64,000 nucleotides of DNA. It comes from Cliona cf. orientalis. Lineage: Eukaryota > Porifera > Demospongiae > Clionaida > Clionaidae. The translations under genes and the position numbers were made by a program. The stretch spans positions 7,060,428 through 7,124,427 of the forward strand of contig OZ005706.1 of assembly GCA_963930775.1 (NCBI GenBank). The letters are read 5' to 3'. This document shows, in pieces, positions 28,042 to 40,486 of this stretch (positions are counted from its first letter, which is position 1; each line of letters starts with the position of its first letter). The notes below the pieces were generated by a model. It was not told the DNA's origin. It saw only the letters and a list, made by a program, of their open reading frames with translations, and made no database searches.

Positions 28042-29024
28042 GGTAGCATTAAAGTGCGTGGGCGTGAGCGTCAGGATTGGCTAATTCAATTAGCGAATCG
28101 TGAAGGGGCGTGGCCGAAGAGGCCATACGAATGCTTTTGGTCGAAGGTGGGCGTGTCTAGAATCGGCCAGGGATGATTATGCGCGTGTAATTAGCGACCG
28201 GAAGTGGCCCCTGAAAAAAACACCGGTAATTGCCCACTTCAAAGCAAGATCAAAGCATTCTTTCTTAACTATTAACCGCAACGACTTAAAAAAAAAAAGC
28301 CTTATTAGGCCTAATTAAGCATGTGGGCGTGTTCCTGACACTGTGTGGAGTGTGTGCGTGTGCGTTAATGCAGGTTTTATTGCTTCCGATTGGGCGTGGC
28401 TTCACGGGCCAGTGCTTGGATATCGGCGCCTGGGACTTGGCCTCGGCGATAGGTGGGCGTGTCCCGGAAGCGGTGGTGACCTTTGAACCCCTCGAGGAGG
28501 CTTTGGGGGCGTGGCAGGAGGTCAAAGGTGAGGCCATGTCTGTTAATGAGGCACTGTACGCCGGTGCGATGGAGGGGACCGTACGGCTGGACGGAAGCTG
28601 ACGATGGTTTGAAGCGGATGTGGTTGCGATGACGTGTTGTTACTCCGCCCACACAGGAAATGAGGTGAGCCCTTGCGTGGGCGGTGTGGCAGAACGGCCT
28701 CCAAGTGTTTGTGTGTGTTTTGGCCTTGAGGAAGCTGTGTGTTTGATTGTGGGCTTCCGGTGGACATCCGGTGGTTAGTAGGCATTTGATTGAGAATGGT
28801 GGTCCTTGGGGAACAGGGTGGGGCTGTTTTGGGCGTGGCCTGGCCCCTCCCTTCCGGCTCGGCTTCCGGTCCATGGAGGATATTAAATGAACACTTCCGG
28901 CTCTAGCAGCCACACCCCTGAGACCTGTGCAATTAAAAGGGCGTGGTTACACAACATGCACCTCACTAATGACTTTGATGTGGTTTAGGTGTCATATCCC
29001 CCACCTCACGCCCACGCACTTTAA
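28042..29024. mobile_element. TTAA-target element, copy E2 (near full length)
   Basis: Left end TTAA|GGTAGCATTAAAGTGCG; right end reaches CCACGCACTTTAA but lacks the last few bases. It is about 1 kb, GC-richer than its surroundings and packed with GGGCGTG motifs. The ORFs in it are interrupted differently in each copy, so I treat it as non-coding. It points opposite to E3, forming a large inverted pair. Confidence 0.85.
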
Positions 29025-29756
29025 GGTAGCATTAGCCCACAATCAATCCCAATTAAAACACACAGCTTCCTCAAGGCCAAAACACACACAAACACTTGGA
29101 GGCCGTTCTGCCACACCGCCCACGCAAGGGCTCACCTCATTTCCTGTGTGGACGGAGTAACAACACGTCATCGCAACCACATCCGCTTCAAACCATCGTC
29201 AGCTTCCGTCCAGCCGTACGGTCCCCTCCATCGCACCGGCGTACAGTGCCTCATTAACAGACATGGCCTCACCTTTGACCTCCTGCCACGCCCCCAAAGC
29301 CTCCTCGAGGGGTTCAAAGGTCACCACCGCTTCCGGGACACGCCCACCTATCGCCGAGGCCAAGTCCCAGGCGCCGATATCCAAGCACTGGCCCGTGAAG
29401 CCACGCCCAATCGGAAGCAATAAACCCTGCATTAACGCACACGCACACACTCCACACAGTGCCAGGAACACGCCCACATGCTTAATTAGGCCTAATAAGG
29501 CTTTTTTTTTAAGTCGTTGCGGTTAATAGTTAAGAAAGAATGCTTTGATCTTGCTTTGAAGTGGGCAATTACCGGTGTTTTCTTCAGGGGCCACTTCCGG
29601 TCGCTAATTACACGCGCATAATCATCCCCGGCCGATTCTAGACACGCCCACCTTCGACCAAAAGCACTCGTATGGCCTCTTCGGCCACGCCCCTTCACGA
29701 TTCGCTAATTGAATTAGCCAATCCTGACGCTCACGCCCACGCACTTTAATGCTACC
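29025..29756. mobile_element. TTAA-target element, copy E3 (inverted, partial)
   Basis: Inverted copy of the same family. It begins with a short end fragment GGTAGCATT, jumps to the interior (AGCCCACAATCAATCCC) and ends TTTAATGCTACC|TTAA at 29757-29760. Confidence 0.82.
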
Positions 29757-30849
29757 TTAAGTCAGAACGTGGAGTGCGTAAGCACGCAAAACTAGGGGGG
29801 TCTGGGGGCATGCTCCCCCAGGAAAATTTTGTAATTTACAACATCAGAAATTGCTTCTGATGGCTTTTGAGACCACTTTCACTGGTCAATATTTAGACTT
29901 CATTGTATGGCCCAAATCTAGCCTCGTCCCCAGGCCCCTCCAGGCTAGGCCCAAATCCCAATTAAGATTCAGTGAAACAGAATTTTTGATAGCAGAAGGC
30001 AGCCTCATGATCTAAACAATCTCTCCACTTATATTAAGCTTTGAACTATGACCAAAATATACAAATACCTTAGGAGGCTCATTTGAAGATGAGTTGGTGT
30101 GCTGATTGCACTGCGCGATTTATTATCTGACGATCTTTACCATGCGATAAATAAAATAAACGACCATTACCCAACTAAGCGTTGAAAAAAGTGGTCCGGT
30201 TTTGGCCTGACGTCATGACCAGCCTGACCGCGTACCGGTTCCGGCGGCCCTGTGTATTGTGAACTGTTCTAATTTAAAGTGTCTATGAATATCATCATAC
30301 GTAATTCCATAAAAGTATGGTTATAATAATATTATGTGACCTTCCATGACAAAACTCGGCAACCATATTGCGCTGACAACCGATTTTAGTTAAGGCCACC
30401 ATTACCAAGTACAACCATTGAACTATTGCTCCTGCAAATTTGAAGTTTCGAGCCCGTATAGTCACGGAGATATGAGCCAAAATAAAGTTGCTCTACAGTG
30501 CTAACTAAGAGGGGCTCCCCCACTAAATCAATAGCGCTGAATTTGAAAATCGCTCTAAAAACATTCACGAACGCCTATACTAATCTAATTAGTGACCTAT
30601 TAGCCAAAGGTCAAGCATGTCCTTGATGTGGCATGCAACTGTCTATGGAAAAGGGTCGTCAGAGTTGCTAGCATGGATCCTGGTCTCGTTCCCAGACTCC
30701 ATTCTACCTGCTAATCCAGCTAGGCAAAAAATTTTAATAAATTCTATTGTTTTTGCTGGGAGGTACAGTCGCTTGCTAGCTAGCTAGCTACATAGTTCTG
30801 AAACGTCGTGTGCATGTTAGTACTACCGATCAGTTGACGCAGAACAAAA
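29757..30849. other. Upstream region of death-ankyrin gene A
   Basis: No gene is seen. It holds a 29 bp TAG...CTA hairpin (29919-29947), the GGTCGTC-type motif twice near 30120-30175, and the immediate 5' flank (from about 30740). That flank is shared with copy B at 48176-48818 and partly with copy C near 57830-57898, so it is probably the gene's promoter. Confidence 0.55.
29919..29947. repeat. 29 bp TAG...CTA hairpin with 10 bp direct repeats
   Basis: TAGCCTCGTCCCC to CCAGGCTA, flanked by GGCCCAAATC at 29909-29918 and again at 29948-29957. It is the shortest member of the family. Confidence 0.75.
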
Positions 30850-33800
30850 ATGGCTCAAGAAATCGATGATCTTCTCTCCAAAGTTGACGACACAAATTTT
30901 GGTGAGTGTCACCAAGCCACACCCTACATGTATGTATGCTCATAATAATTCATATTTTCACAGAGGAAGATGATTGGAATGTGGTGTTTGATGAGTGCAG
31001 TTCACTAGCCTCCAAATGGCAGCAGCTCAGTGCCTACCTTGGTCTCAAGCCATCGATTGTCGGTCGCATTAAGAGTGATTTCCAGGGCGATTGCCTCGGC
31101 TGTTTGAGCGAGGCTCTCATGGAGTGGATCAAGATGAACTACAACACACAGAAATATGGCGAACCATCTTGGAAGACATTACTCAAAGCCATCGCCAAGA
31201 TTGATAAGCTACACTTCAATAGGCTAGCCACTGAACACCAAGGTACAGTACTGTGGCTACTGCTATAATTGGGGTGAGCCTGAGTGAGCCCCACACTAAT
31301 CATTACTACGAGAAAACTGCTGTACTTACCATATTCACTCTAATTATTCGAACATTCTAATAGCCCGAACGGCAGGTTTAAATAATTTATTTTCTTCCTA
31401 ATTCCTTGAAGATCTTGATTTCACGTTTGCTCACCCACTCAAATGACCACGTGGTATGGCATGGCAGGAGCTCAAGACAACTCTTCCACGTTTATCGACG
31501 AGTGTAGGAGTGTGGTTACCACATCTTAGACAGCACCTAGGAGCGGAAAGGTGACACGGACTTACACAGACGGCCGCAGGTCATTTTGCAATTGCTCAGC
31601 GATACTGGAGCCCTAGAGCTGACGACGATAAACCTATAGTTGGACATCAACTGCTGTTTGTTCGTCGCTAGTGCTTTCTCCATTTTTTTCACCCGAACAA
31701 GCCATTGGCCCAATTTATTTGCTTTCTATTTAACGCCGAACGACAATGTTAATAATTATTTTGCCGTTTGGATATTTAGAGCGAGTATATGGTATGTACA
31801 TGTATGTGTATGTAGCGATACATCAAACACGTGCTCGCTAGCTCATAGTGCATATGCAAATTATCATGGTAAAGATTGTCTCAACGTTGGCTGCATTTTA
31901 ACTCTAAATATAGCTCACCAAAAGATGCAGCTTGCATCCATTCGAGTAGACTGCTAGAAAACAAGAAAGGTAAGGCATCAGTACAAGTATCTACAGCAAA
32001 ATTGAAGGCTAGGCCTATAGTCTGGTGCAAGGCAGTGGCGTCCGAAGCGGTACGGTTGCTACGGCTCGGGCCGTACCACCTTTTCTGATGGCTCACCTAT
32101 AGATCGAGCTATCTGCAGTTGTACTAGCCTCGTTTCCAGGCCCTTTGAGGTGTAGGTACGAGCATAGATATACAGTTGTACGAGTAATTACTGTGACGAC
32201 CATCACCAATAATAAATGTTGTCTACGCATGCGCACCAATTGAGCTGCCGCGCCCCCTCGTTGGTCAGCCTTACCACTTCTAAATTGCTTCCTACGCCCC
32301 TGCAAGGGCTACGAATTTTAGTGGCTAGCTACAATGTAGCTGTACAATTCTGTAGCTACATACATGTACATGTAGTAGTCAGAGTAGCCTCAGTGGCTAA
32401 ACTCCTGACTTACTGGGGATGAATCATGCATGGTACACAACTGTTATTTGTACTCCTCATCCCTTGGTCTTTATAGTGACAATAGATTGAATCAGTTAAG
32501 CAATAGGTGGCTGCTTGTACTGTATGTACTATGGATTGAAGATAGTAGAGGGGGCATCCCAATCTAGTCTCGCAAGCCACACCCTTCAATCTCCGCACGC
32601 AAGAAAGAGGTGTGGAGTTAATGATATTCATAGCTATTAATTAATAACTTCGCGTACATTGAGTTGTACACGCTCCAAGATCCTGGAGCGACCAATCAGA
32701 TTGCAGCTTTTCAGCGTTACCATAGCGCAATAACCATGCATTGTTATTGAACATCGCGTGCCTATATTCAAATGCTAGGCAAGCGCGCGCCGCGCAATCT
32801 AAACTTAACGTGACGTCACGTAAAACGGTCCATGATTGCATTCCAGCAGCACAACTCTATGTACACGAAGTTACCAGACCCTCTTTCTCTTGGAGCTCGA
32901 GATTGAAGGGTGTGGCTTGCGAGACTAATCCCAATCCTCCCCCTCTACTATTAAAGTCTCTATTATGAGCGAAGGCTCGCCCCCTTGATGATTTGTATCA
33001 CCCTAGTATTATTATACTCAGTAGCTGCATAGTGAAATGGTGTGTGGTAAAGGTCGTCTATATAGTGGGTTCACTGTACAGTACGATGCAGTCGCAGACT
33101 AGCCTCGGATCATCGGGAATCTGAGAGTGGCTCTCGACCTCGATAGTGAAAAGTTTCAAAGCTAAGAAGAACTCAACAGCGCAGTACAGGTAGATTGGTC
33201 CGGCGGCACGCTGCTCATGGTGTGTGCTATATTATATAGCGCAGGGCTATCTATATAATAATATATTATATCTATGGGATTACGTCAGCCTAGAGAATGC
33301 GTGAAGTTCGGCCATCGCTGCTCGTCAGAGAAGGCAACACGCTGCTTGTAAGGTATTCGTTGGATACACGCGCAAGATACTCGACATATTTCACTGAATT
33401 TCAAGTCCCAGAAGGGCTCCATTGAGGCCCTGAATTTTCTCATAATTACCTAATAACCGCAAAAAAGTAAATTGTTACTGAGGGCATAATAATTAAATTT
33501 GATTATAGCATCTACTGAAATGATACATGAAGGAACTGTGCTCAATCCTGAGGAATCCAATGGTGAGCTTATTCATGGTTTACATGTACATGTATTTTTA
33601 TCAAAAAATCACATCATAATTAATTTTACAAATTTAATAGGTGCAACTTTAAACGTACCGGAATCATCCACAGCTGGTTCTGATTCCAATACCCCCACGC
33701 TTACCCTTGAACAGGAAGGGAGAGTGTGCTTCGAGTCACAATGCATAAAGTACAAATTCCAAGAGCTTTTCACAGCAACAAGAAAATCACTGTGGGAGGA

Positions 33801-36113
33801 GAAGGTCTCCGTCAAAGATCTAGTTCATCATCTGGAATGCCTGGGATCTGTCAAGCCAGCTTACAAGGACGTACATGTAGGTCAAAGTCCACTGCGATGC
33901 CAGCTACCTGCACTAACTAATGCCAACAGCGTTGATGATGTCATGTCCGTTGTCAAGGACTACTCCCCATTTTTTAACTGTCGTATGTTGGAGCACATCA
34001 TCAGCGAGTTTGGCAACAAACAAACCAAAGAGAAACTGGTTGAGTACAAGAAAGATTTCGCCAAGTATGCTGAATGCTGTGTCATTGAGTATCCATCAGA
34101 AGTTAGTAAAATGAGTGAAGAGGGTTATTCCAATATGTTTGTGACACTGGATGATTCGTTTGACAATTGCACTGTTAGTCACCTGAACATATTTATCAAC
34201 GATCTACGTAATACTTTGAAGATATCTTCACATGTGCACCTCAAGCTGTGTCGCATCTGCCGTGGAAGTTTGATGCTCATCTTTCAACTACCAACCTCTA
34301 TCCAGCACAAAATTTTCAAAACTCCTCTCTCCAAGGAACAAGAAAGGGCTTTAGGTGGTCTAGGTGTTGTGGAACTCTCCTGTGGTACCTACCATTTCAG
34401 TACAAAGGAGAACACGGTGAGCTCATAAGATTGATTATTATTCACATTCGATTACATCCCCCCCCCCCCCCCCCCAAATGAAGTGATATAGCAGGTGGGC
34501 ATGTGTGGTTTGGACAGAGACACATTAATCATTTTGGGGCCGCTATGCTGTAATTGCGATACTGAAACATATTTCATGTCTCTCTTAGGAGGAGGTCAAA
34601 GGAGCTGGACCCACTGATTCTGATCAAAATTCTGATTCTGCCAATAGTGAGTTCAGTAACTGATGCAGAAACTTTTTGAGGGCTGCACAGGGTCAGCTAT
34701 TATTATTACTGATATACCATAATATTATGTGATATCTGTTTGGATAAATCTACAAATCATTTTTCGGTTCTGGTTAGGCTTGGTGCTAGGCTTTAGCCAC
34801 CTACTTTCTAAACTGTGCATGCCTCTTCTATGGCATTCTTCACAGGTTTGTGTTCATCTTCTATCTTAACCTGTATCACCATAGGTGATGCTGAGTTGTC
34901 ATCGATGGTTGCTGGACTGGCTGTGGGCAAACCGGGGGATACTGCCTCCATCAGTGCTGACTCAGCACTAGGGAGGAGCAGTGTTATCACTGGCACTACA
35001 GCCGGAGTGACACAGTTCAGTGAGGTGAGTCAGGTCACTGACTGATACTGGACTGGGATGTTCTAATGTCCCATATTCCATTCCCAGGATCTGGTGGACA
35101 GAGAATTAGGTGATCTTGGAATGGGAATGGGACATGCTGTAGCTGGTGCATCAACTGAAAATGAACTACATCGATATCTAGCATCAGGCAGGGGAGACTT
35201 GAAGAAAATAAAAGAACTCGTTGAGCAGAAGCAATTTGATCCACTACAGAAGGGAGGCTGGTTAGGAGCAAATGCTCTTCATTACGCGGCTCAGTTTGGA
35301 CAGTTAAGAGTGCTGAAATATTTCATCGAAAAGAGGGGATGTAGTCCAGCAAGTCAAGATAATGGAGCAGTGACACCTCTTCATTATGCAGCAGTTGGTA
35401 AACATCTTGATATAGTCCACTATCTTGTTGCTGAGCAACAGATGGATCCACTGTGTTGTGCTGACAATGGCTCTACTCCACTACATCTAGCTTCTCAGGG
35501 TGGGGACATTGATGTCGTGAGATACTTAGTGAATGAACTAAGCAAATTTCTTCCACTCAAGGACATAGTCACTAGCAGAGGCAAAGACGGACGACCTTCT
35601 ATTCACTTCGCTGCCTTACGTGGACATTTAGGGATCATCAAGTATTTCATCACTGACTTATGCTGTGACCCTAATATTGCTCTACCTGTTGAGTACCAGG
35701 GTAGGACTACTGGACTTGGAGGTAGAATTGCCCTTCATGAAGCTGCTCAACGAGGACATCTGCACGTCATCAAATACTTAGTAGAACAGTGTAACTGTAA
35801 TCCATCGCACTTGGACAGTGAGAGAGTAACACCGCTGCACCTCGCAACTCAAGATGATCATCTTAAGGTAGTGCAGTACCTCACCCTGGAGCAGCACTGT
35901 GACCCACTGTGTGCTAATAAGAAAAACGACACTCCTCTTCATGTAGCTGCCTACAGTGGCCACCTTCAACTTGTCAGATTCTTCACTGAAGTGCACCACT
36001 GTCCTCTTGATGTTAGAGGATGGCACAACATGACACCACTGGAACAAGCACGTAGCCAAGGTCACCGCCATGTTGTACTATATTTAAAGTCCATTCATCC
36101 TAAACCTAAGTGA
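30850..36113 (+). CDS. Death-domain / ankyrin-repeat protein, copy A (intact)
   Basis: Seven exons: 30850-30901, 30964-31242, 33509-33562, 33641-34416, 34589-34646, 34885-35024 and 35088-36113. Exon 1 encodes MAQEIDDLLSKVDDTNF. Exon 2 is a death domain (DDWNVVFDECSSLASKWQQL, LGLKPSIVGRIKSDF, EPSWKTLLKAIAKI). Exon 4 is an unnamed globular region with SVDDVMSVVKDYSPFFN, LEHIISEFGNKQT and YKKDFAKYAECCVIE, an arrangement I associate with invertebrate death-fold proteins. Exons 5-6 are a Ser/Gly-rich linker. Exon 7 encodes about nine ankyrin repeats (TPLHYAAVGKHLDIVHYLV and similar). Death domains and ankyrin repeats mediate protein contacts, so an intracellular signalling or immune adaptor is plausible but unproven. 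No catalytic domain is visible. Intron 2 carries several MITEs. Confidence 0.85.
31327..31794. mobile_element. CCATA/CCGTA-type MITE in intron 2 of gene A
   Basis: Left arm TACCATATTCACTCTAATTA and, inverted at the right, TACCATATACTCGCTCTAAA; TA borders; about 468 bp, non-coding. It resembles the CCGTA family. Confidence 0.65.
32125..32172. repeat. 48 bp TAG-type insertion with 9 bp target duplication
   Basis: Starts TAGCCTCGTTTCCAGGCC. Flanked by perfect CAGTTGTAC repeats at 32116-32124 and 32173-32181. The right end (ATAGATATA) is diverged from the usual CTA. Confidence 0.7.
32565..32927. mobile_element. 363 bp TAGTCTCG foldback element with 9 bp target duplication
   Basis: Arms TAGTCTCGCAAGCCACACCC and, inverted, GGGTGTGGCTTGCGAGACTA, extending to about 29 bp. 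Flanked by perfect ATCCCAATC at 32556-32564 and 32928-32936. It sits in the loop of another small palindrome (ATAGTAGAGGGGG / CCCCCTCTACTAT), so it is nested. It is the longest member of the TAG...CTA family here. No ORF is recognised. Confidence 0.85.
33017..33483. mobile_element. CTCAGTAG/CTACTGAG-type element, copy 1
   Basis: About 467 bp ending just before exon 3 of gene A. It aligns along its length with 37186-37726, sharing GGTAAAGGTCGTC near the left end, TGGATACACGCG in the middle and CATAATTACC near the right end. It is non-coding. Confidence 0.75.
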
Positions 36114-36327
36114 TTATACTATACATGACATTGGGTGTACTTTTTGAGATTTTCAATTAGTATTGCTATTCATTATCTATCTTCTGCCATAATTATAACA
36201 TCTCTAGTAGCAGTTTAGAATTCATTCATCCCAGATTTAAGTGATTATTAATTTTTATTTGTCACTGTAAGTTATCATAGATTAAAACAAGTATAAAAAT
36301 AATTGAATAAAATTGAAGAGTGAAGTA

Positions 36328-36618
36328 GGGATGGCAGGATCAAAAAGTACACAAACAAGAGATAATCGCATCTCTACTATTAATATTCATCCCTATAATA
36401 TACGCTTGCTTTTCTCGACTACCTATTAATGTCGACGTATTTGTTGAGTGTGCATGGTATATGGGAGACATTCAGCTCAGGTTGTTCCCTAGTTGTCACG
36501 ATGGTTTTTGATTCAATTGCATTATTATTGGTTATTTTTGCACCCCTCAAAAAGCAAGCGTAGGGATGTATAGTAGATGCAATTATCTCTTGTTTGTACT
36601 TTTTGATCCTGCCATCCC
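36328..36618. mobile_element. TA-flanked MITE with ~80 bp arms
   Basis: Arms GGGATGGCAGGATCAAAAAG and its complement at the right end, both continuing through the CTTGTTTGT and GCTTGC segments; TA at 36326-36327 and 36619-36620. It is non-coding and Tc1/mariner-like by target. It lies 215 bp downstream of gene A. Confidence 0.8.
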
Positions 36619-36929
36619 TACTGTAGTCTTCATTCTTCAATTTTATTGAATTGTTTTTATACTGGTTTCTGTTTGTTTTTAATACACTTGGTGTAATTTA
36701 TCAATTAATGCCATCTTGCATGGTTTGCTCATATAAATTTCTGTCCAGTGTAATTAAGTGGAAGACGGGAGGTACCGGTTTGCAAAATTCGTAGCCACGC
36801 CCCTCATTAACTTGCGTTCATATGCCTTGTAGCTATTATGATGAAGCAGGCTGACAAAGAAGGCACTTTAGGTCAGCTATCTACCCGGCATAATTTTATG
36901 ATCTGTACGTTACCGCTCCTCAGCCGAGT

Positions 36930-37016
36930 CTAGTCTCGCTGCGCCGCCCCTTTTCGCGTGCGTTTAGGGGGCTGGGTCACGAGACTATCTGAAGGGGCGG
37001 CGCCGCGAGACTAGAG
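36930..37016. repeat. Compound TAGTCTCG foldback
   Basis: Outer arms TAGTCTCGCTGCGCCGCCCC and GGGGCGGCGCCGCGAGACTA, with an inner half copy ending GGCTGGGTCACGAGACTA. Its loop CGCGTGCGTTTA is shared, inverted, with the element at 55714-55771. There is no clean 9 bp duplication. Confidence 0.65.
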
Positions 37017-37029
37017 TCTTGCTCCTTCG

Positions 37030-37170
37030 TATAAGGGAAGTGAACCAGTTATGAAACATGTACCAGTTATGAAACAAAGAGCTAATTAGATCTAGTTTCA
37101 CCTAAAAGTCAGTTTATAACTCACTGTTTCATAACTGGAACTGTTTCATAACTGGTTCATTTACCTTATA
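37030..37170. mobile_element. TATAAGG...CCTTATA foldback
   Basis: Arms TATAAGGGAAGTGAACCAGT and the inverted copy ACTGGTTCATTTACCTTATA. Each arm contains CCAGTTATGAAAC twice. About 141 bp. Confidence 0.75.
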
Positions 37171-37185
37171 TGAACCCTTGACCAT

Positions 37186-37726
37186 CTCCCCAGTAGTGTA
37201 ATGGTGCATGTGGTAAAAGGTCGTCAATAGAATGCGTACACATCGATCGATGCTCGCCCCAGAAATCATGGAGATGGCGTCTAAGATCGACTCTCAGCCT
37301 TGACAGCGACAAGTTTCGATGCTTCAATCACAGAGACGAACTCGACAATACAGTACAGTATTCCTTCCGAACTTCAGCTGCTGCAGTCGCGCGCGGGACA
37401 GCCCCTTGCTTGTGACAATGCGTGCTATATATAGCGCAAGGCTAGCTTTATTTATCCACGGCATTACGTAAGCCAAGAAAACACGTGAAGTTCAACCAAC
37501 AGTACTTCTCAGAGAAAGTAGCGCTCAGCTTGTAATGTATTCGCTGGATACACGCGTAAGATACTCTACATATTCACTGATTTTCAAGTCCCAGAAAGGC
37601 TCCAGCGAGGCCCTGAATTTTCTCATAATTACCTCATAGATTACCTAAGAGATTACACCATAGGTTTCATCATAATTATACCATAATTACCTTATAACCA
37701 CAGAAAAGTAAATTGCTACTGGGGAG
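37186..37726. mobile_element. CTCCCCAGTAG/CTACTGGGGAG element, copy 2
   Basis: Terminal inverted repeats CTCCCCAGTAG and CTACTGGGGAG bound a 541 bp homologue of 33017-33483. A duplicated ACC(T/A)TA stretch near the right end makes it longer. Confidence 0.78.
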
Positions 37727-37739
37727 ATAATGATGGTAG

Positions 37740-38057
37740 CTATGGGTCATGCAGACATTGGGATAAAAAAAGGAATTTTTTTTCTTGCTGCATAAAGAGA
37801 AAATTTTATGCCACTTTTAGCTTGCAATTGCTGCATAAAGAGAAATTTTTATGCCAAACCTGCCTTGCTGTAAGCTTACAGATAGGCAGACTTTTATGCG
37901 AACAAATGTGGCATAAAATGTCCTCATGAAGTTGAAGGAAAATTTTTATGCCAAACATCACACTTAATCTCAGTGGCCAAATTGACCAATTAATCCAAAT
38001 ACAAAGTCAAATATTATTGTTCTCGCGATCAGATGTTGTTTTCTGATGTCATAGCTA
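37740..38057. repeat. Local repeat with TGCTGCATAAAGAGAAA units
   Basis: Two direct copies of GCTGCATAAAGAGAAA (about 37787 and 37830) and several TTTTTATGCCAAAC segments. No gene is seen. Confidence 0.5.
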
Positions 38058-40352
38058 CACTGGAAAAAATGCTGCACTAAAAACATGCTAATCGCACTAA
38101 AAACGTTAACAGACCAGTATCTTCTAGAAATTAGTAGCATGCACTTAACTCAAGTGCAATACAACCTGGACATAGATTATACCACACTAGTATTAAGACA
38201 TGCATACTTTTATAAGGACAAGCGTACTTTTTTAAGACTGTACAAATCTAAATTAAAGCGACTTGGACTATTCTTTAGAAGTGTACATGCTTATTAGAAG
38301 TGTGTAATATTAAAATTAGTAGCTAGAGTCTAAAAGTAGGATATTCTTCTAAAAACTAGTAGAAATCTAACATCTAAATAGTAGCTTATAAGCCTCTAAA
38401 TTAGAGCTTCACACTAATGTCTAGTATCTTAAATTAATACTATTCTGTACCTACTTATACTTAGATTGCAGGCACTATGCTTTAGTGTTCACTTCCATAT
38501 GCTTTAAATTTAAGCATCTTTCCTACTAGATTATAGTACATGTATACTTATGTATAGTACGTGTATACTGAATGTTTGACTTCACTAGTTACAGCATACT
38601 TAAAGTAAGTACTGTTCCTACTAGACAGTAGTGTATGTGTGCTAAATTGCAGTACATGTTTACTAAAGCATTCTAGGTACTAAAATTTAGAAGTGTATCA
38701 GCGGCTGTGCTATGTACTAGTAGTAAGAGTAAATGTAGTTCCACTGCACTAAGAGCTAGAGTACATGATATCACAAACTATAATCAAGTACCACTCCCAC
38801 TACAGACTCCAGTGCATGCATACTAAAGTGTAGTGCAAGTATACTATTATTAGAGCTAGACACTAAATCCTAGTATCTTGCACTAATCTAGTGGGCGGGG
38901 CCAAAACGGCGGTACGCATGCACGTGATATACATATGACAGAAATTCAAAATTTAAGAAGCATGCAGCTGGGTGCGCTCGTGTTGGCTGCTGCTGCCATG
39001 GCTGCTAATGGACTCCAGCTCGGGCTAGAAGGCTTTTACTTCAGAAAAGGAAGGCTTTTGGTGATCATGGATGTGAATCTAGAAGTGATGCATGAAGCCA
39101 TTGGATGTGGTACGCGCCAAAAGTGAGTTTATTGAGACAAAAGTTTGAACCCGGGGAGTTTATTAACCTATGGGTTGTGATGCCTCAGGTAGTAGTGGAT
39201 CCCTCCTCCTGTTGGGCTTTATGCAGTGAAGCTAGAGTCTACACCTGCTATTTCTGGTCCTGGTAAGCTTAGATACTCTGATAACTAGGAATCCCCTCTG
39301 TCAGTGATATTTTACTCTCCAAACAGTTAACCATGGATTTTTGACTACTCTTCTGGCAGCGTATCATCTGAAATTTTCTTTGTAAAAGGCTAAGACAAAA
39401 GAAAAGGTTAGACAATTGTGTTTATTAAGCCTGATATGTTGTTTATCAAATTTAAAATTAATTGTTTTCATTTGCACACGGTACAGATATCAACAGTAAC
39501 AGTTGATTCCTTGATAAGGTATATTCATCTTCATTTCTAGTAGCATTTATTTGACAGATTTGATGTTGCAGTTTCTCATCAAGGCACCAAATTTCGGCAA
39601 AATTTGATCGACCTTTTCCATATGCCATTCATGACTGCATGTGAACTTATAAGGGAATGAAAATTATAAAGGTAAGATAATTTTGTTGTCATGGCTAATA
39701 GCACTCTTTGACACACTTGTTATTTTCCACCAGTTCCCTATCAAGGCAAACAGTATGATTATTCAACAGTTTCATCAATTAAATGGGATAAACCATCTGA
39801 ATTTGATTCGCAGAGGGAGAGAAATTGGTGAGGATAGAACAAACTGGATCTTGTTGAAAAGCTTGCTATTAATACTGACTTTCAGTGCTTTATTTGCTGT
39901 TATTTATGGACCATAGTCTACTGACAGTTATTCTTTGTCCGTTATCTTTGCATTCTAGTGTTGAGTTGTTTATTTCTAGTTGTTAGAGGTAAAAATTGCT
40001 ATACTTAAGTATGTGACACTTAGACTAAGTGGTGTATATAATCCATGTACTAGTTTATAATAACTAAAAATAAGATCATTTTTCTAATTTTGAGAGTGGA
40101 TTCTGCTAATGAAACTGTAGCAGAGACAACTAATAATGAGATACAATCTACTATAATTAAGTACTGTGTATCCAAGAATTAGTGGGACAAAGTTGTGTGT
40201 ATCGACCACTAAGAGTAAGAACATGGCTCCTACAATTTAGAAAAGGCATACTAAAATCTAGACAAACCATGGCTTAATTGTGACAGTGAGCAGCAAAAAC
40301 ACTAAAAATTGGTAGTTTTTCTACTAACATTTAGTATGAATTTTTTCCAGTG
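38058..40352. mobile_element. 2.3 kb TA-target element, non-autonomous
   Basis: Ends CACTGGAAAAAAT and ATTTTTTCCAGTG with TA on both sides (38056-38057, 40353-40354). Subterminal DNA on both sides is rich in CACTAAAAA and TAGTA/CTAGT words. No transposase-like ORF is present; the short ORFs at 38935-39126 and 39683-39916 have no recognisable domain. It is a Tc1/mariner-like deletion derivative by its TIR and target, which is inferred. Confidence 0.7.
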
Positions 40353-40486
40353 TAATGCCACTTATTTCCTGTTCCTGTTGAAGTTCCCTGCACCAGTTGG
40401 CCATGGATCTGCATGTTGAATTATTCAAAGCGGCCCTGTGCTACCAGTACGGTCCCTTTCTTGCCTCACCCATAATATTATAATAA

